64,000 bases of DNA from JAFGJQ01 sp964495075 (GCA_964495075.1 CAZBUJ010000011.1:29451-93450); one strand, 5' to 3'; numbered from the stretch's first letter, positions 55,259 through 64,000 are shown. Notes: generated from the letters alone by a model not told the origin. Made by a program: numbers and translations.

Positions 55259-57040
55259 ATGCATCTCATCGACTGGCTGATCATCGCCGGTTATTTTCTG
55301 GTGATCTTCGGCGTGGCATGGTGGCTGATCCGCCGTGGACGGAACACCGCCGACGATTATTTCCTGGCCGGCCGCGGGCTGGGCTGGTTTATTGTCGGCG
55401 CGTCCATTTTCGCCTCGAACATCGGCTCCGAGCACCTCGTCGGATTGGCCGGTTCCGGGTGCACCGATGGCGTCGCGATGGCCCATTACGAGCTGCACGC
55501 GTGGTGCCTTCTGGTGCTGGCGTGGGTGATGGTGCCGTTCTATTCGCGGTCGCTCGTCTTCACGATGCCGGAGTTCCTGGAGAAGCGCTTTTCCCCCGCT
55601 TCGCGCTATGTGCTGTCGATTATCTCCCTGACGGCGTATGTCGTCACGAAGGTGGCGGTCGGCGTGTTCGCCGGGGGCGTCGTGTTCAGCACGCTCCTGC
55701 CGGAACTGCAGATCTCGCTCGGACCGTTCACGCTCAACAGCTTCTGGCTGGGCTCGATTCTGGCGATCGTCTTCACCGGTTTCTACACCGTCCTCGGCGG
55801 ACTGCGGGCGGTCGCGTACACCGAGGCGCTGCAGACCATCATTCTCGTCTTCGGTTCCCTGCTCGTCACCATCTTCGGCCTCCGTGCACTCGGCGGCTGG
55901 GGCGAACTGCGGGAGATCTGCGGCTCGGGCATGTTCAACCTGTGGAAGCCGCTGGTCCCGGCGGGTGTGGAAGGGGCGTGGGCGCCGGTTCTCGAGACGA
56001 ACGCCGGTGGCGAAATCGTCCGTCAGGCCTGGTACTTCAACGGCAACTACCCCTGGCTCGGCATGCTGTTCTGCGCGCCGATCATCGGCCTGTGGTACTG
56101 GTGCACCGATCAGTACATCGTGCAGCGCGCCCTCGGCGCGCCGAACGAGACGCAGGCCCGCCGCGGCAGCATTCTCGCCGCCGTGCTCAAGCTGCTCCCG
56201 GTGTTCATTTTCATCATCCCGGGCATGATCTGCTTCGCCCTGGCCAAGAGCGGCCGGATCGCCACGCTCGAGACCGAGTTGTTCGCGGAAGGCAAGCTGG
56301 TCACGGACAACGCCCAGGCGGCGTTTCCGCTGATGGTGCAGCACGTGCTCCCCATCGGAGTCCGGGGCATTGTCGTCGCCGGCCTGCTCTCCGCCCTGAT
56401 GTCATCGCTTGCCGGGGTGTTCAACGCCTCCTCGACGTTGTTCACGATGGATCTCTACCGGCACTTCAAGAAGAACGCTTCACAGCCGGAGCTGGTCTGG
56501 ATGGGTCGTGCCGTCACGACGGTGATGGTCGTCGTCGGCCTGGCGTGGGTCCCGGTCATCCAGGGATCCAGAGGCCTTTACTATTACCTCCAGAGCGTGC
56601 AGGGCTACCTCGCCCCGCCGATCTTCGTCGTATTCTTCTTCGGCGTGCTGATGAAACGGCTCAATGCCAAGGGATGTCTGGCGGCGTTAATCGTCGGGTT
56701 CGCGCTCGGTCTATTCCGGCTCGCCGTCGATACGCCGGTATCACTCGAGCTCAGCGGGTTCGAAGACGGTTACGCGGAGGGATCGTTCCTGTGGATCGTG
56801 CAGAACATGTATTTCCAGTACTACAGCGTGCTCATCTTCTTTGTCAGCCTCTTCACGCTCATCGGTGTGAGCTACGCGACCGCGGCCCCTGCCGCCGAGC
56901 GGATCCGGGGGCTGACGTTTGGCACGTTGTCCGACGATGACCGTCGTAAAACGCGCGCGAGTTGGAAAGCCGGTGACGTGATCGCCTCGGTCGCGGTGCT
57001 GATCGTGATCGCGGCAGCGTATCTGTACTTCAGTGGGTAG
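55259..57040 (+). CDS. Sodium:solute symporter (SSS family), probable arabinose uptake
   Basis: Membrane symporter of 593 residues, about 14 helices. The early segment GRNTADDYFLAGRGLGWFIVGASIFASNIGSEHLVGLAGSG is divided by the first helices and is typical of the SGLT-like branch. Later segments are FTMPEFLEKRF, WYWCTDQYIVQRAL and GLLSALMSSLAGVFNASSTL. It follows araA by 67 bp in the same operon, so L-arabinose or arabino-oligosaccharides are the likely cargo. Specificity is inferred from context. Confidence 0.9.
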   Translation: MHLIDWLIIAGYFLVIFGVAWWLIRRGRNTADDYFLAGRGLGWFIVGASIFASNIGSEHLVGLAGSGCTDGVAMAHYELHAWCLLVLAWVMVPFYSRSLVFTMPEFLEKRFSPASRYVLSIISLTAYVVTKVAVGVFAGGVVFSTLLPELQISLGPFTLNSFWLGSILAIVFTGFYTVLGGLRAVAYTEALQTIILVFGSLLVTIFGLRALGGWGELREICGSGMFNLWKPLVPAGVEGAWAPVLETNAGGEIVRQAWYFNGNYPWLGMLFCAPIIGLWYWCTDQYIVQRALGAPNETQARRGSILAAVLKLLPVFIFIIPGMICFALAKSGRIATLETELFAEGKLVTDNAQAAFPLMVQHVLPIGVRGIVVAGLLSALMSSLAGVFNASSTLFTMDLYRHFKKNASQPELVWMGRAVTTVMVVVGLAWVPVIQGSRGLYYYLQSVQGYLAPPIFVVFFFGVLMKRLNAKGCLAALIVGFALGLFRLAVDTPVSLELSGFEDGYAEGSFLWIVQNMYFQYYSVLIFFVSLFTLIGVSYATAAPAAERIRGLTFGTLSDDDRRKTRASWKAGDVIASVAVLIVIAAAYLYFSG

Positions 57041-57055
57041 TCCGGGAGTGTACCG

Positions 57056-58357
57056 ATGGGCGAGACGAACGACAAAATCACTATACGTTTGCGTCGCGGT
57101 GCGGACCTGGCGGGTGATAGTGAGCGCGCCGGGGCACCGTCGCGACTTGCACCCGGCACACGGACACGTTCTTTCAAGAGCTCGCATCCATCCGGACTCC
57201 GACGCGTGACCGAGCGACAGGTGGTGCACCTGCTCCTCCGCTCGTCGAGCCTGGCCCGCGCCGAACTCGCCCGGCAGACCGGGCTCTCCGTGGCCACCAT
57301 TGGCAAGGTCGTCGAGAACCTCGTATCGGCCGGCGTCGTCGAGAAGACTGTCTCGGAGACCGCCAAGCCGGGACCGACGCTCGGCCGGCCGGCGGAGTAC
57401 TACGGGCTCGCCCGAAGTCGCCGCCGGCACGTCGTCGTCGAGCTGGGGGTCCACAAGACGCAGTTGGCGGCACTGCCGATCGCCGGCCCGGTCGGTGATA
57501 TTCAAACGGCACAATTCCGCACCACGGCCGACCTGGGCGTTTTCGAAAGACGGCTGAAGACTGCCGTCGGCATGTTGGATATCGACGATCCGCTTGCCGT
57601 CCTGATCAGCGTGCCCGGCGTGGTGGACGAACTCGAGAAACGCGTCCTGTACTCGCCCAACCTCCATTGGACCGAGGGTACACACTTGTTCGACGTGATC
57701 GCCCGCGCGATTCCAAGCCGGCTCGTCGTCGTGCAGGAGATCCGTGCCCTCGCGCTGGGGTACCTGGTCCGCTCCGATCCGCACGACAGCTACCTCCTTG
57801 TGGATTCCGGCGACGGCGTCGGTGGTGCGTTGGTCATTGACGGCCGGCTGCAAACCGGGCCGCTGCCACTGTCTGCCGAAATCGGCCACACGCCGATTCG
57901 CGGGAACCGCCGAACGTGCGGCTGCGGCGGGGTGGGCTGCCTTGAAACGCTCCTCGGTCGCCGTGGGTTACTGCGGACGGCCCGGCGACACACGAAGCGG
58001 GACTTGCGTACCTGGGCTCAGCTCATCAGCGAGTTGGCGGGCAGGAAGTTGCCGGAGTGGCTGCACGGCACGCTCTCCGACGCCGCGCACGTCATCGCGG
58101 GCGCGCTCAACACGGCCGGGGTGTCCAAGGTCGTCCTTGTCGGAGACCTGCTCGAATTCGGACCCGGCGTACTCGAATGCGTGGCCGAGGGCATCAACGC
58201 CCATGCCCTCTGGGGGCGGTTCGGCAACATCCGGGTCGAGGCCGCGCCGCGGCAGCGCTTGCTGGGCCTGGCGCGGGCCGCGCTGGATCGTGTGGTTCTC
58301 GCCCCGACGCCGGCCGAGGCGTCCGTCGGACAGCGGGCGCGGGACATCGGCGCGTGA
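57056..58357 (+). CDS. ROK-family transcriptional regulator of the arabinose operon
   Basis: Protein of 433 residues. After a charged N-terminus, residues about 50-110 hold a MarR-like winged helix (SLARAELARQTGLSVATIGKVVENL). The ROK domain follows (about 120-420), with LVDSGDGVGGALVIDG, the EIGHTPI motif, and the zinc signature CGCGGVGCLE. It is 15 bp after the symporter gene and before the arabinofuranosidase gene, so it probably represses this operon in the absence of sugar. It would take the place of AraC or AraR regulators. Its operator was not identified. Confidence 0.88.
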   Translation: MGETNDKITIRLRRGADLAGDSERAGAPSRLAPGTRTRSFKSSHPSGLRRVTERQVVHLLLRSSSLARAELARQTGLSVATIGKVVENLVSAGVVEKTVSETAKPGPTLGRPAEYYGLARSRRRHVVVELGVHKTQLAALPIAGPVGDIQTAQFRTTADLGVFERRLKTAVGMLDIDDPLAVLISVPGVVDELEKRVLYSPNLHWTEGTHLFDVIARAIPSRLVVVQEIRALALGYLVRSDPHDSYLLVDSGDGVGGALVIDGRLQTGPLPLSAEIGHTPIRGNRRTCGCGGVGCLETLLGRRGLLRTARRHTKRDLRTWAQLISELAGRKLPEWLHGTLSDAAHVIAGALNTAGVSKVVLVGDLLEFGPGVLECVAEGINAHALWGRFGNIRVEAAPRQRLLGLARAALDRVVLAPTPAEASVGQRARDIGA

Positions 58358-58456
58358 CCATGTTTCTCCTGACCGGGCCGCGTCCGCCCGTGGAGAGGTG
58401 TCGCGCGGCGGCCTCGAATTCCCAACTGGTTGGTTCCCGCCCAGGAGTGCACACTC

Positions 58457-60847
58457 ATGAGAGCTTTGTCCTTTCGCATCGAACGTTTTTGGGGAGCCGC
58501 GGTTCTCATGACCGCCTGGACCGTCCCGTCGGCATCGGCCGGTGAAAACCTCGTTTCGAATCCGGCGTTTGAGGTAACCCGCGACGGGCAGCCTCAGGGC
58601 TGGACGACCCACACGTGGTCCGGCAACGGCGAATTCGCCCTGGTGGATGATGGGCGTGACGGGACGCGCGGCGTTCGCATCACGTCGACCGACGGTGGTG
58701 ACCTCGCCTGGCAAACCACCGCCCCGGTCAGGCCGGGTGGCGTGTACCGACTCAGCGGCTGGACTCGAACGGTTGGCATGGAGCCGGGCAGCGGGCGCGG
58801 CGCCTTGCTCAATGTCCACCAGATGCCCGCCTCGGCCACCGCGGCCGTCTGTGGCACGAGCGACTGGACGTGCGTCGAGAGCATCGTCCGCGCCGGCGGG
58901 CGCGAGTCGATCACCGTCAATTGCCTGTTCGGTGGCTGGGGCCGGTCGACCGGGACCGCTACGTACGACGATATCCGGCTGGAGGAGCTCGACCTGAGCA
59001 ACTTCAAGCCGGAGGTGGTGATCCGCGCGCACCGGGAACGCGCGCCGATCCATCCGTTCATCTACGGCCAGTTCATAGAGCATCTGGGACGCTGTATCTA
59101 TGGCGGAATCTGGTCCGAGATGTTGGAGGACCGCAAGTTCTATTTCCCGATTGAGGCAGACTACCGACCCTATCGTGCCGAACCGCAGGACCGCGCGATG
59201 CAATTCCCGGTGGTCGCCCGCTCGCCGTGGCAGATCATCGGCGACCCGGCGGGCGTCTCCATGGTCCGGGAGGACTCGTTCGTTGGTGACCACACGCCCC
59301 TCCTCCAGCCCGGCGCCGCCATCCAGCAGAACGATCTCGGGATTGTCGCGGGTGAGAAATATACCGGGTACATCTGGCTGAAATCCCCCGGCGCCGCCCG
59401 GGCCACCGTGACGCTCTCCGGCGCCCACGGCGACGCGGCGATCGCGGACGTCGGCCGAACGTACGAGAAGCACGAATTCTCCTTTGTCGCCGACGATTCG
59501 ACGAACGAGGCCAGCCTCCGCATCACGGTTTCCGACGGTCCCGTGTACGTGGGCACGATCTCACTGATGCCGGCGGACAACATTAGCGGCATGCGGAAGG
59601 ACACGCTCGCGCTGATCAAACAGCTCGACGCTCCGATTTACCGCTGGCCGGGAGGAAATTTCGTCAGCGGCTACAATTGGCGCGACGGCATCGGCGACCG
59701 TGACCGCCGGCCGCCGCGCAAGAACCCCGCCTGGACCGGCGTCGAGCATAACGATTTCGGGATCGACGAGTTCCTGGAATTCTGTCGGATCGTCGGTACC
59801 GAACCGCTCATCGCCGTGAACGACGGGTTCGGGGACAGCTATTCCGCCGCTCAGGAAGTCCAATACTGTAACGCCGGCACCGACACGATCGGCGGCCGGT
59901 GGCGGGCCGCGAACGGACACCCGGAACCCTACGGCGTCAAGTACTGGTGCATCGGAAACGAAATGTACGGCAACTGGCAATTGGGGTACATGCAGTTCCA
60001 CCATTACGTGCTCAAGCACAATGACTTCGCCGAGAAGATGCTGGCCGTGGATCCCCATCTGACGCTGGTCGCCGTGGGCAACGTCGGCGACTGGTCGCAG
60101 GGCATGCTGCGTCACTGCGCCGATCAGATGGACCTGATCAGCGAGCATTTCTACTGCGGCGCGATGGACGATGTGATCAACCACGTGCAGCAGACAACGA
60201 ACAATGTCCGCCGGATCGCCGAGGCCCATCGCGCCTATCGCCGGCAGATCCCCCGGCTGGCCGGAAAGAACATCCGGATCGCCATGGACGAGTGGAACTA
60301 CTGGTACGACCACGACCGGTACGTCTACGGCGAACTGGGTACGCGATACCGGCACCGCGACGCCCTGGGCATCGCCGCCGGACTGCACGAGTATTTCCGC
60401 CAGTCCGACATCATCGAGATGGCCAACTACGCTCAGACGGTGAACGTCATCGGCTGTATCAAAACCACCAAGACGGACGCGTTCCTCGCCACGACCGCCC
60501 TTCCCCTGATGCTCTACCGCAGGCATTTCGGCGCCGTCCCGGTCGAACTCGACGGCGACTTCGGCGTTCTGGCGCTGGACGTGGCCGCGGCGTGGACCGA
60601 AAAGCGAGACGCGCTGACGATCGGCGTCGTGAACCCGAACGCGGCGGAGGTCACTCTGCGCGCCGACATCGAGGGGGCTGACGTGGGCGAAGACGGCGCC
60701 GTGTGGCAGGTCGCCACCAGCGATCCGAACGCCTACAACGACGCACAGAACCAGCGCGTCGGCATCGTCAGTGGACAGTTCCAGTTCGATGGCCGACTTC
60801 GAGTACCCGCGTTTGGCATTGCGTTGTTTCGCCTGGAGACGAAATGA
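58457..60847 (+). CDS. Exported GH51 alpha-L-arabinofuranosidase
   Basis: Enzyme of 796 residues that removes terminal arabinofuranose from arabinan, arabinoxylan or arabinogalactan. A signal peptide covers about 1-32. Residues 33-190 resemble a CBM4-type jelly roll (ENLVSNPAFEVTRDGQPQGW). The catalytic barrel starts HRERAPIHPFIYGQFIEHLGR. The acid/base Glu502 is in IGNEMYGNW and the nucleophile Glu612 in AMDEWNYWY. A C-terminal beta domain follows. CAGGAG lies nine bases before the ATG at 58457. It supplies arabinose to the adjoining catabolic operon. Confidence 0.93.
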   Translation: MRALSFRIERFWGAAVLMTAWTVPSASAGENLVSNPAFEVTRDGQPQGWTTHTWSGNGEFALVDDGRDGTRGVRITSTDGGDLAWQTTAPVRPGGVYRLSGWTRTVGMEPGSGRGALLNVHQMPASATAAVCGTSDWTCVESIVRAGGRESITVNCLFGGWGRSTGTATYDDIRLEELDLSNFKPEVVIRAHRERAPIHPFIYGQFIEHLGRCIYGGIWSEMLEDRKFYFPIEADYRPYRAEPQDRAMQFPVVARSPWQIIGDPAGVSMVREDSFVGDHTPLLQPGAAIQQNDLGIVAGEKYTGYIWLKSPGAARATVTLSGAHGDAAIADVGRTYEKHEFSFVADDSTNEASLRITVSDGPVYVGTISLMPADNISGMRKDTLALIKQLDAPIYRWPGGNFVSGYNWRDGIGDRDRRPPRKNPAWTGVEHNDFGIDEFLEFCRIVGTEPLIAVNDGFGDSYSAAQEVQYCNAGTDTIGGRWRAANGHPEPYGVKYWCIGNEMYGNWQLGYMQFHHYVLKHNDFAEKMLAVDPHLTLVAVGNVGDWSQGMLRHCADQMDLISEHFYCGAMDDVINHVQQTTNNVRRIAEAHRAYRRQIPRLAGKNIRIAMDEWNYWYDHDRYVYGELGTRYRHRDALGIAAGLHEYFRQSDIIEMANYAQTVNVIGCIKTTKTDAFLATTALPLMLYRRHFGAVPVELDGDFGVLALDVAAAWTEKRDALTIGVVNPNAAEVTLRADIEGADVGEDGAVWQVATSDPNAYNDAQNQRVGIVSGQFQFDGRLRVPAFGIALFRLETK

Positions 60848-60926
60848 CCCGGGTCCAAGATCCGCGGGAGCCACGCCGCTCCCCTTCCCCGGGCGAGACC
60901 GGCCCAAAGGAGAGTGCTCCTTGGGC

Positions 60927-61303
60927 ATGAGACGCACGATGATCCATCCGGTCTTTTCGCGCGCGCTCTTCGTGACTTTCGCGGCCGACCTGATTGCGGA
61001 CCCTCCGAGACGCCGTTAGAAGTGACCGGCGCCGTGCCACCGAGCGCGCGGTTGTAAGCGGAGCCCTTTGCGCTTTGGCAAGTGCGGCTTCCGGAGGGCC
61101 CGTTTCGCCGGACCATGGAGCGAAACGCGGCCTATCTCCTTCGGCTGGAGCGCGATCGTCCGCTCGCCCGGGTCCGCGAGTTCGCGGACCTCGCGCCGAA
61201 GGCCCCGCACCATGCCGGCGGCCGGTTCGGCTGCCGCACGGTCCGCCGTGCCCCCGACGAGGACTGCCGAAAACGTACGCCGGTTCAGTCCCGCTTTCGG
61301 TAA
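60927..61303 (+). pseudogene. N-terminal remnant of a GH127-like (DUF1680, beta-L-arabinofuranosidase) gene
   Basis: A start with AAAGGAGAG and a short hydrophobic leader (MRRTMIHPVFSRALFVTFAA) ends at a TAG at 61017. In another frame from 61061 the sequence reads ALWQVRLPEGPFRRTMERNA and YLLRLERDRPLARVREFADL, then APKAPHHAGGRFGC. This matches the GH127 N-terminal pattern V-R-L-x-x-G-P-F ... N-x-x-Y-L-L ... D-R-L-L ... F-R-x-x-A-G-L ... G-G-W. The frame then degenerates and stops at 61303; the remaining 500 residues are missing. It lies directly behind the arabinofuranosidase gene, as expected for a former member of the same cluster. Confidence 0.6.
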
Positions 61304-62136
61304 ACGCGTACGTAGTCGACCTCGTAGCGGGCGGGGAATTTCGTGAGGGAAGGATCGCCGCCCCGCGTCCCGCCGACCGCGAGGTTCACGATCATGTAAT
61401 GGGGCTCGCGGAATGGGTTGGAGCCGTCCGGATTGAGAGTTTGTGTGACCGCGATCGTATTGAGGAGGCGGCCGTCGACGTACAGCATGATGCTATCTTC
61501 GTCCCAGTCCATGCGCCAAACGTGGAAACCGGCCGACCAGCCGTCTCCCCCGAGATCCCGCAGAGGCTTGCGAACCGCGTCCCAGTTCTGCCCGCCGCCA
61601 TTCTTCGCCCAGCAGGCATTGGCGAGAAGGACGCCGTCGTAGCACTCCATGATGTCGATTTCGCCGCAGGCGGGCCAATGGCGTCCTGAGTTGGCGGAGC
61701 CAAGCGTCCACCACGCCGGCCAAAGGCCGGCCCGCGTGTCGATCCTCGCCCGCATCTCGAAACGTCCGTAGAGCCACGCGTGCTTGCCCCGAGTGGTGAG
61801 GGACGCGGACGTGTAATCGGCGAACTCGCGCCTGCGACGCCAGTCTTTGGAGTTCGCGTCATGCCCGGGATTGCGAACACGTTCGCGGCGTGCCTCGATA
61901 ATCAGACAGCCATTCGCAACGGAGGCGTTCTCAGGTCGGTACCACTGCGCCTCTTGGTTCCTGACGAAACCGCGCTCGTACCCCCACACGGCCTCGTCGG
62001 GATGACCCGGTTCATCGAACTCCTGCGACCAGACCAGACAGTATCCGTCACTGTCATACGTACTCGGGTGGTCGTCATTGCCGGGCTGCCAGTCGGCTGA
62101 CATCAACAGGACGGGCAGGACGGTGGCGAGTGACAT
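61285..62136 (-). CDS. Exported GH16 beta-glucanase-like hydrolase
   Basis: Single-domain GH16 enzyme of 283 residues, far smaller than the one at 37083. A short signal-like N-terminus (about 1-15) precedes the domain. The catalytic motif is EIDIMEC, with GRFEMRARIDTRAGLWPAWW before it and DGWSAGFHVWRMDWDEDSI after it. This subtype is typical of laminarinase-like or licheninase-like enzymes. The frame continues upstream to 62451, but AGGAG lies seven bases before the ATG at 62136. Its 3' end overlaps the GH127 remnant by 19 bp. Confidence 0.9.
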   Translation of the reverse strand: MSLATVLPVLLMSADWQPGNDDHPSTYDSDGYCLVWSQEFDEPGHPDEAVWGYERGFVRNQEAQWYRPENASVANGCLIIEARRERVRNPGHDANSKDWRRRREFADYTSASLTTRGKHAWLYGRFEMRARIDTRAGLWPAWWTLGSANSGRHWPACGEIDIMECYDGVLLANACWAKNGGGQNWDAVRKPLRDLGGDGWSAGFHVWRMDWDEDSIMLYVDGRLLNTIAVTQTLNPDGSNPFREPHYMIVNLAVGGTRGGDPSLTKFPARYEVDYVRVYRKRD

Positions 62137-62499
62137 GGGTTTCTCCTGCGCTGCGCTCGGTGGTGCACGTGCGGGGAAAAGCTCGACGGCGTGCAGGCGG
62201 CGATCATGCCGCGGGCGCGTCAAAACGTGCATAGCTTGGTTATTCTGCCGACGGCCACCGCGGTGGTCAAACGCGGGGCCCGATGAGAGCCGGGAATCGT
62301 GCGCGAATCGCCGCACACGGGTGCGGGCCGGACGTTGCCCTGGTTGTCGACACCGGTCGATCGGGGGCTTCGGTGTCTCCGCCGGTGGCAGGCCGTCACC
62401 ACCGCACACGGCACGCGGCGGGCGATCGGCCCCCTCCGGCCGGGGATCCACGTGGCGGGTCGCCGCGGGGGGCTTGACATCCGGCGGGCGATCGCGAAA
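62137..62499. other. Divergent intergenic region before the GH16 and IclR genes
   Basis: About 360 bp. A TTGACA hexamer at 62474-62479 could be a -35 for the IclR gene, but no convincing -10 lies 16-18 bases downstream. Nothing else was recognised. Confidence 0.4.
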
Positions 62500-62505
62500 A
62501 TGACC

Positions 62506-62519
62506 TATGTAGAAACATA
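62506..62519. promoter_or_regulatory. Inverted repeat at the IclR gene start: candidate operator
   Basis: TATGT-AGAA-ACATA is a perfect 5-bp inverted repeat, AT-rich in GC-rich surroundings, centred 18 bp before the ATG at 62530. IclR-family proteins often repress their own gene through similar palindromes. If translation begins at 62500 instead, the repeat is inside the coding region. Confidence 0.4.
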
Positions 62520-62529
62520 TCGTTCAAAT

Positions 62530-63303
62530 ATGGACAAGTATCGGATTCCCAGTTTGGCGAAGGCGTGCCAGGTACTCGGCTGGCTGGCGGCTGAGCGTGG
62601 CCCCCACTCGGCCAGCGAAGTGGCCCGGAAGTTCCAGATGCCGCGCACGACGGCGTTCCGCGTGCTGCGCACGCTGCGTGCGGAGGGGCTGGTCGAGGAG
62701 GTCGATGGACGGTACCGCGGGGGCGCCGGTTTGCTGCGGTTGGGATTGTTGGCGCTGCAGACGGTCGAGATCCACTCGCTGGCGGAACCCGTGCTCCAAC
62801 GACTGGCGCAGACAACGGGGGAAACCGCGCACCTCGCCGTGCGGACGGGCGACCAGATGCTCATTCTGCAGGTGGCCGACAGCCCGAATCCGATCCGCGT
62901 AGCGAGCCGGCCCGGGACGCTCGTGTCGATTCACTGCGCCGCAGCGGGTAAGGCCCTTCTGGCGGCCCTGCCACCGGCGCAGGTTCGCGGTATTCTGCAG
63001 GGGAAGCGGCTCGAACGGCGTACCGGTCGAACAATCACCACCATGGTCGCGCTCGAGGCGGAACTCGAGACCATACGCCGGCAGGGCTACGCGCTGGACG
63101 ACGAGGAGTACCATGACGGGGTGCGGTGCCTGGCGTCCGCCGTATTCGACGCGCGCGGTGACGCGGTGGCCGCGCTCGGCATCACGGCCGCCACGGTGCG
63201 CTTCGCGAAGCGAAAGGTACCGGCCGTGGCGCGGGAGGTGACTCGGGCGGCCAAGTTGCTTTCGGACGCGTTGGGTCAGCGACTGACCAGTCGTACAGCC
63301 TAG
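62530..63303 (+). CDS. IclR-family transcriptional regulator (KdgR-like by context)
   Basis: Regulator of about 257 residues. The winged helix (about 1-70) has SASEVARKFQMPRTTAFRVLRTL. The effector domain (about 80-250) has the family features HLAVRTGDQMLILQVADS, CAAAGKALLAALP, and GYALDDEEYHDGVRCLASAV. The start is uncertain: ATG at 62530 or at 62500, neither with a strong ribosome site. It lies 86 bp ahead of kduI, so it probably controls uronate catabolism, as KdgR does, in response to a keto-deoxy-gluconate type compound. That ligand is inferred from context. Confidence 0.87.
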   Translation: MDKYRIPSLAKACQVLGWLAAERGPHSASEVARKFQMPRTTAFRVLRTLRAEGLVEEVDGRYRGGAGLLRLGLLALQTVEIHSLAEPVLQRLAQTTGETAHLAVRTGDQMLILQVADSPNPIRVASRPGTLVSIHCAAAGKALLAALPPAQVRGILQGKRLERRTGRTITTMVALEAELETIRRQGYALDDEEYHDGVRCLASAVFDARGDAVAALGITAATVRFAKRKVPAVAREVTRAAKLLSDALGQRLTSRTA

Positions 63304-63389
63304 GTCGTGAAGTGCGCGGTTCAACGCAGGAGGAGCCGGCAGTACCTGGACAATCGCATCACCCGTTACCGCGAGAGAATGGACACGAG

Positions 63390-64000
63390 ATGAGCAACGC
63401 TGCAATGCGAATTCACCGGACGGCTGACGCAGTGCGATACGTCGGTATGGACACGAACGCCCTGCGGGCCGCGTTTATGATCGAATCGCTATTCCAGTCA
63501 GGGACGATCAATCTGACCTTGACGGATCTGGACCGGGCGGTCGTCGGATCAGCCGTGCCGGCGGCGGCAAGTCTCACGCTGCCCAGCCCGGATGCGCTCC
63601 GTGCCGAGCATTTTTGTCAGCGGCGGGAGTTGGGCATTCTGAACATCGGTGGCGCCGGGACCGTGAACGTGGACGGTCGCACCTTCGCCCTGGCGTATCG
63701 CGATGCGCTGTACGTCGGTCGCGGCAGTCGCCAAGTCTCTTTTGCCAGCGCGGACCGGGCGGAGCCGGCGCAATTCTACCTGCTCAGCTACCCCGCGCAT
63801 GCGGACTACCCCACGACGCATGTCCGGCACGCCGACGCCAGGGCCGTGCCGCTCGGCTCAGACGAGGAGGCGAACCGGCGCACCGTCTTTCAGTACATCC
63901 ACGAGGAGGGGGTTCGGAGCTGCCAGTTGGTGATGGGATACACCGAGCTTATGCCGGGAAGCGTGTGGAATACCATGCCTGCCCACACCCACCCGCGGCG
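63390..64000 (+). CDS. kduI: 5-dehydro-4-deoxy-D-glucuronate isomerase, 3' end beyond the window
   Basis: Zinc-dependent cupin isomerase that converts 4-deoxy-5-keto-uronate, formed from unsaturated uronic acids, to the 2,5-diketo form on the way to KDG. The first 203 residues are present. Diagnostic segments are FMIESLFQSGTINLTLTDLDR, split by no gaps; ERRELGILNIGG appears as QRRELGILNIGGAGTVNVDG; then RDALYVGRG, QFYLLSYPAHADYPT and SVWNTMPAHTHPR with the first two zinc histidines. The frame is open to the right edge. The ATG at 63390 is chosen; 63405 is an alternative. It links directly to the GH105 activity encoded at 40022. Confidence 0.92.
   Translation, partial: MSNAAMRIHRTADAVRYVGMDTNALRAAFMIESLFQSGTINLTLTDLDRAVVGSAVPAAASLTLPSPDALRAEHFCQRRELGILNIGGAGTVNVDGRTFALAYRDALYVGRGSRQVSFASADRAEPAQFYLLSYPAHADYPTTHVRHADARAVPLGSDEEANRRTVFQYIHEEGVRSCQLVMGYTELMPGSVWNTMPAHTHPR

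Overview
The window is GC-rich bacterial chromosome, most likely from a planctomycete (Phycisphaerae-like). The evidence is indirect: very large secreted proteins ending in dockerin-like calcium loops, a PEP-CTERM protein, a pseudopilin of the type abundant in that phylum, autotransporter-like strand repeats, and sugar catabolism built on kinases and sodium symporters. No rRNA, tRNA, phage, IS element or CRISPR array was recognised.

Region 1 (1-7.1 kb) is an anaerobic-type acyl-CoA module: a xanthine-dehydrogenase-family molybdenum subunit, a single 2-hydroxyacyl-CoA dehydratase/benzoyl-CoA reductase-like subunit, its BadF/HgdC-type ATPase activator, and an ADP-forming acyl-CoA synthetase. 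Region 2 (7.4-11.3 kb) is an oxidative-stress operon: a PerR-like regulator with a palindrome over its own promoter, a di-haem cytochrome c peroxidase, a Tat-exported phosphoesterase and a mono-haem cytochrome c.

Region 3 (11.5-31.4 kb) looks like a stress and envelope island: a TSUP exporter, a DnaJ-type zinc-finger protein, three stand-alone receiver proteins, a six-BON-domain periplasmic protein, HEAT-repeat and YflT-like proteins, an NtrB/NtrC pair, MgtE, HtrA, a P3-type ATPase, a YbhN-like protein and an APC transporter fused to two USP domains. Two receiver genes are preceded by good sigma-54 -24/-12 elements, and the only sigma-54 activator in the window lies between them, so a sigma-54 regulon is a reasonable hypothesis.

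Region 4 (31.6-64 kb) is a carbohydrate island. Rhamnose genes (mutarotase, isomerase, rhamnulokinase, NCS1-like permease) are followed by secreted enzymes (GH16, a BNR_4-GH105 fusion, a BNR_4 lyase-like protein) and two surface proteins that share a duplicated 606-nt domain. Then come a pseudopilin gene, a complete arabinose operon (araB, araD, araA, a sodium symporter, a ROK regulator) and a GH51 arabinofuranosidase. The island ends with a second GH16, an IclR regulator and kduI, which is cut by the right edge. Together these would release and consume L-rhamnose, L-arabinose and unsaturated uronates from a polymer such as rhamnogalacturonan I, arabinogalactan protein or ulvan. Three decayed genes were found here: a GH127-like fragment, a sugar-isomerase-like fragment and an FG-GAP-like fragment. 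A fourth gene, a small ABM-type one in region 3, is cut by a TGA at a conserved tryptophan position.

All family calls come from reading the sequence and recalling family motifs; no database search was run.
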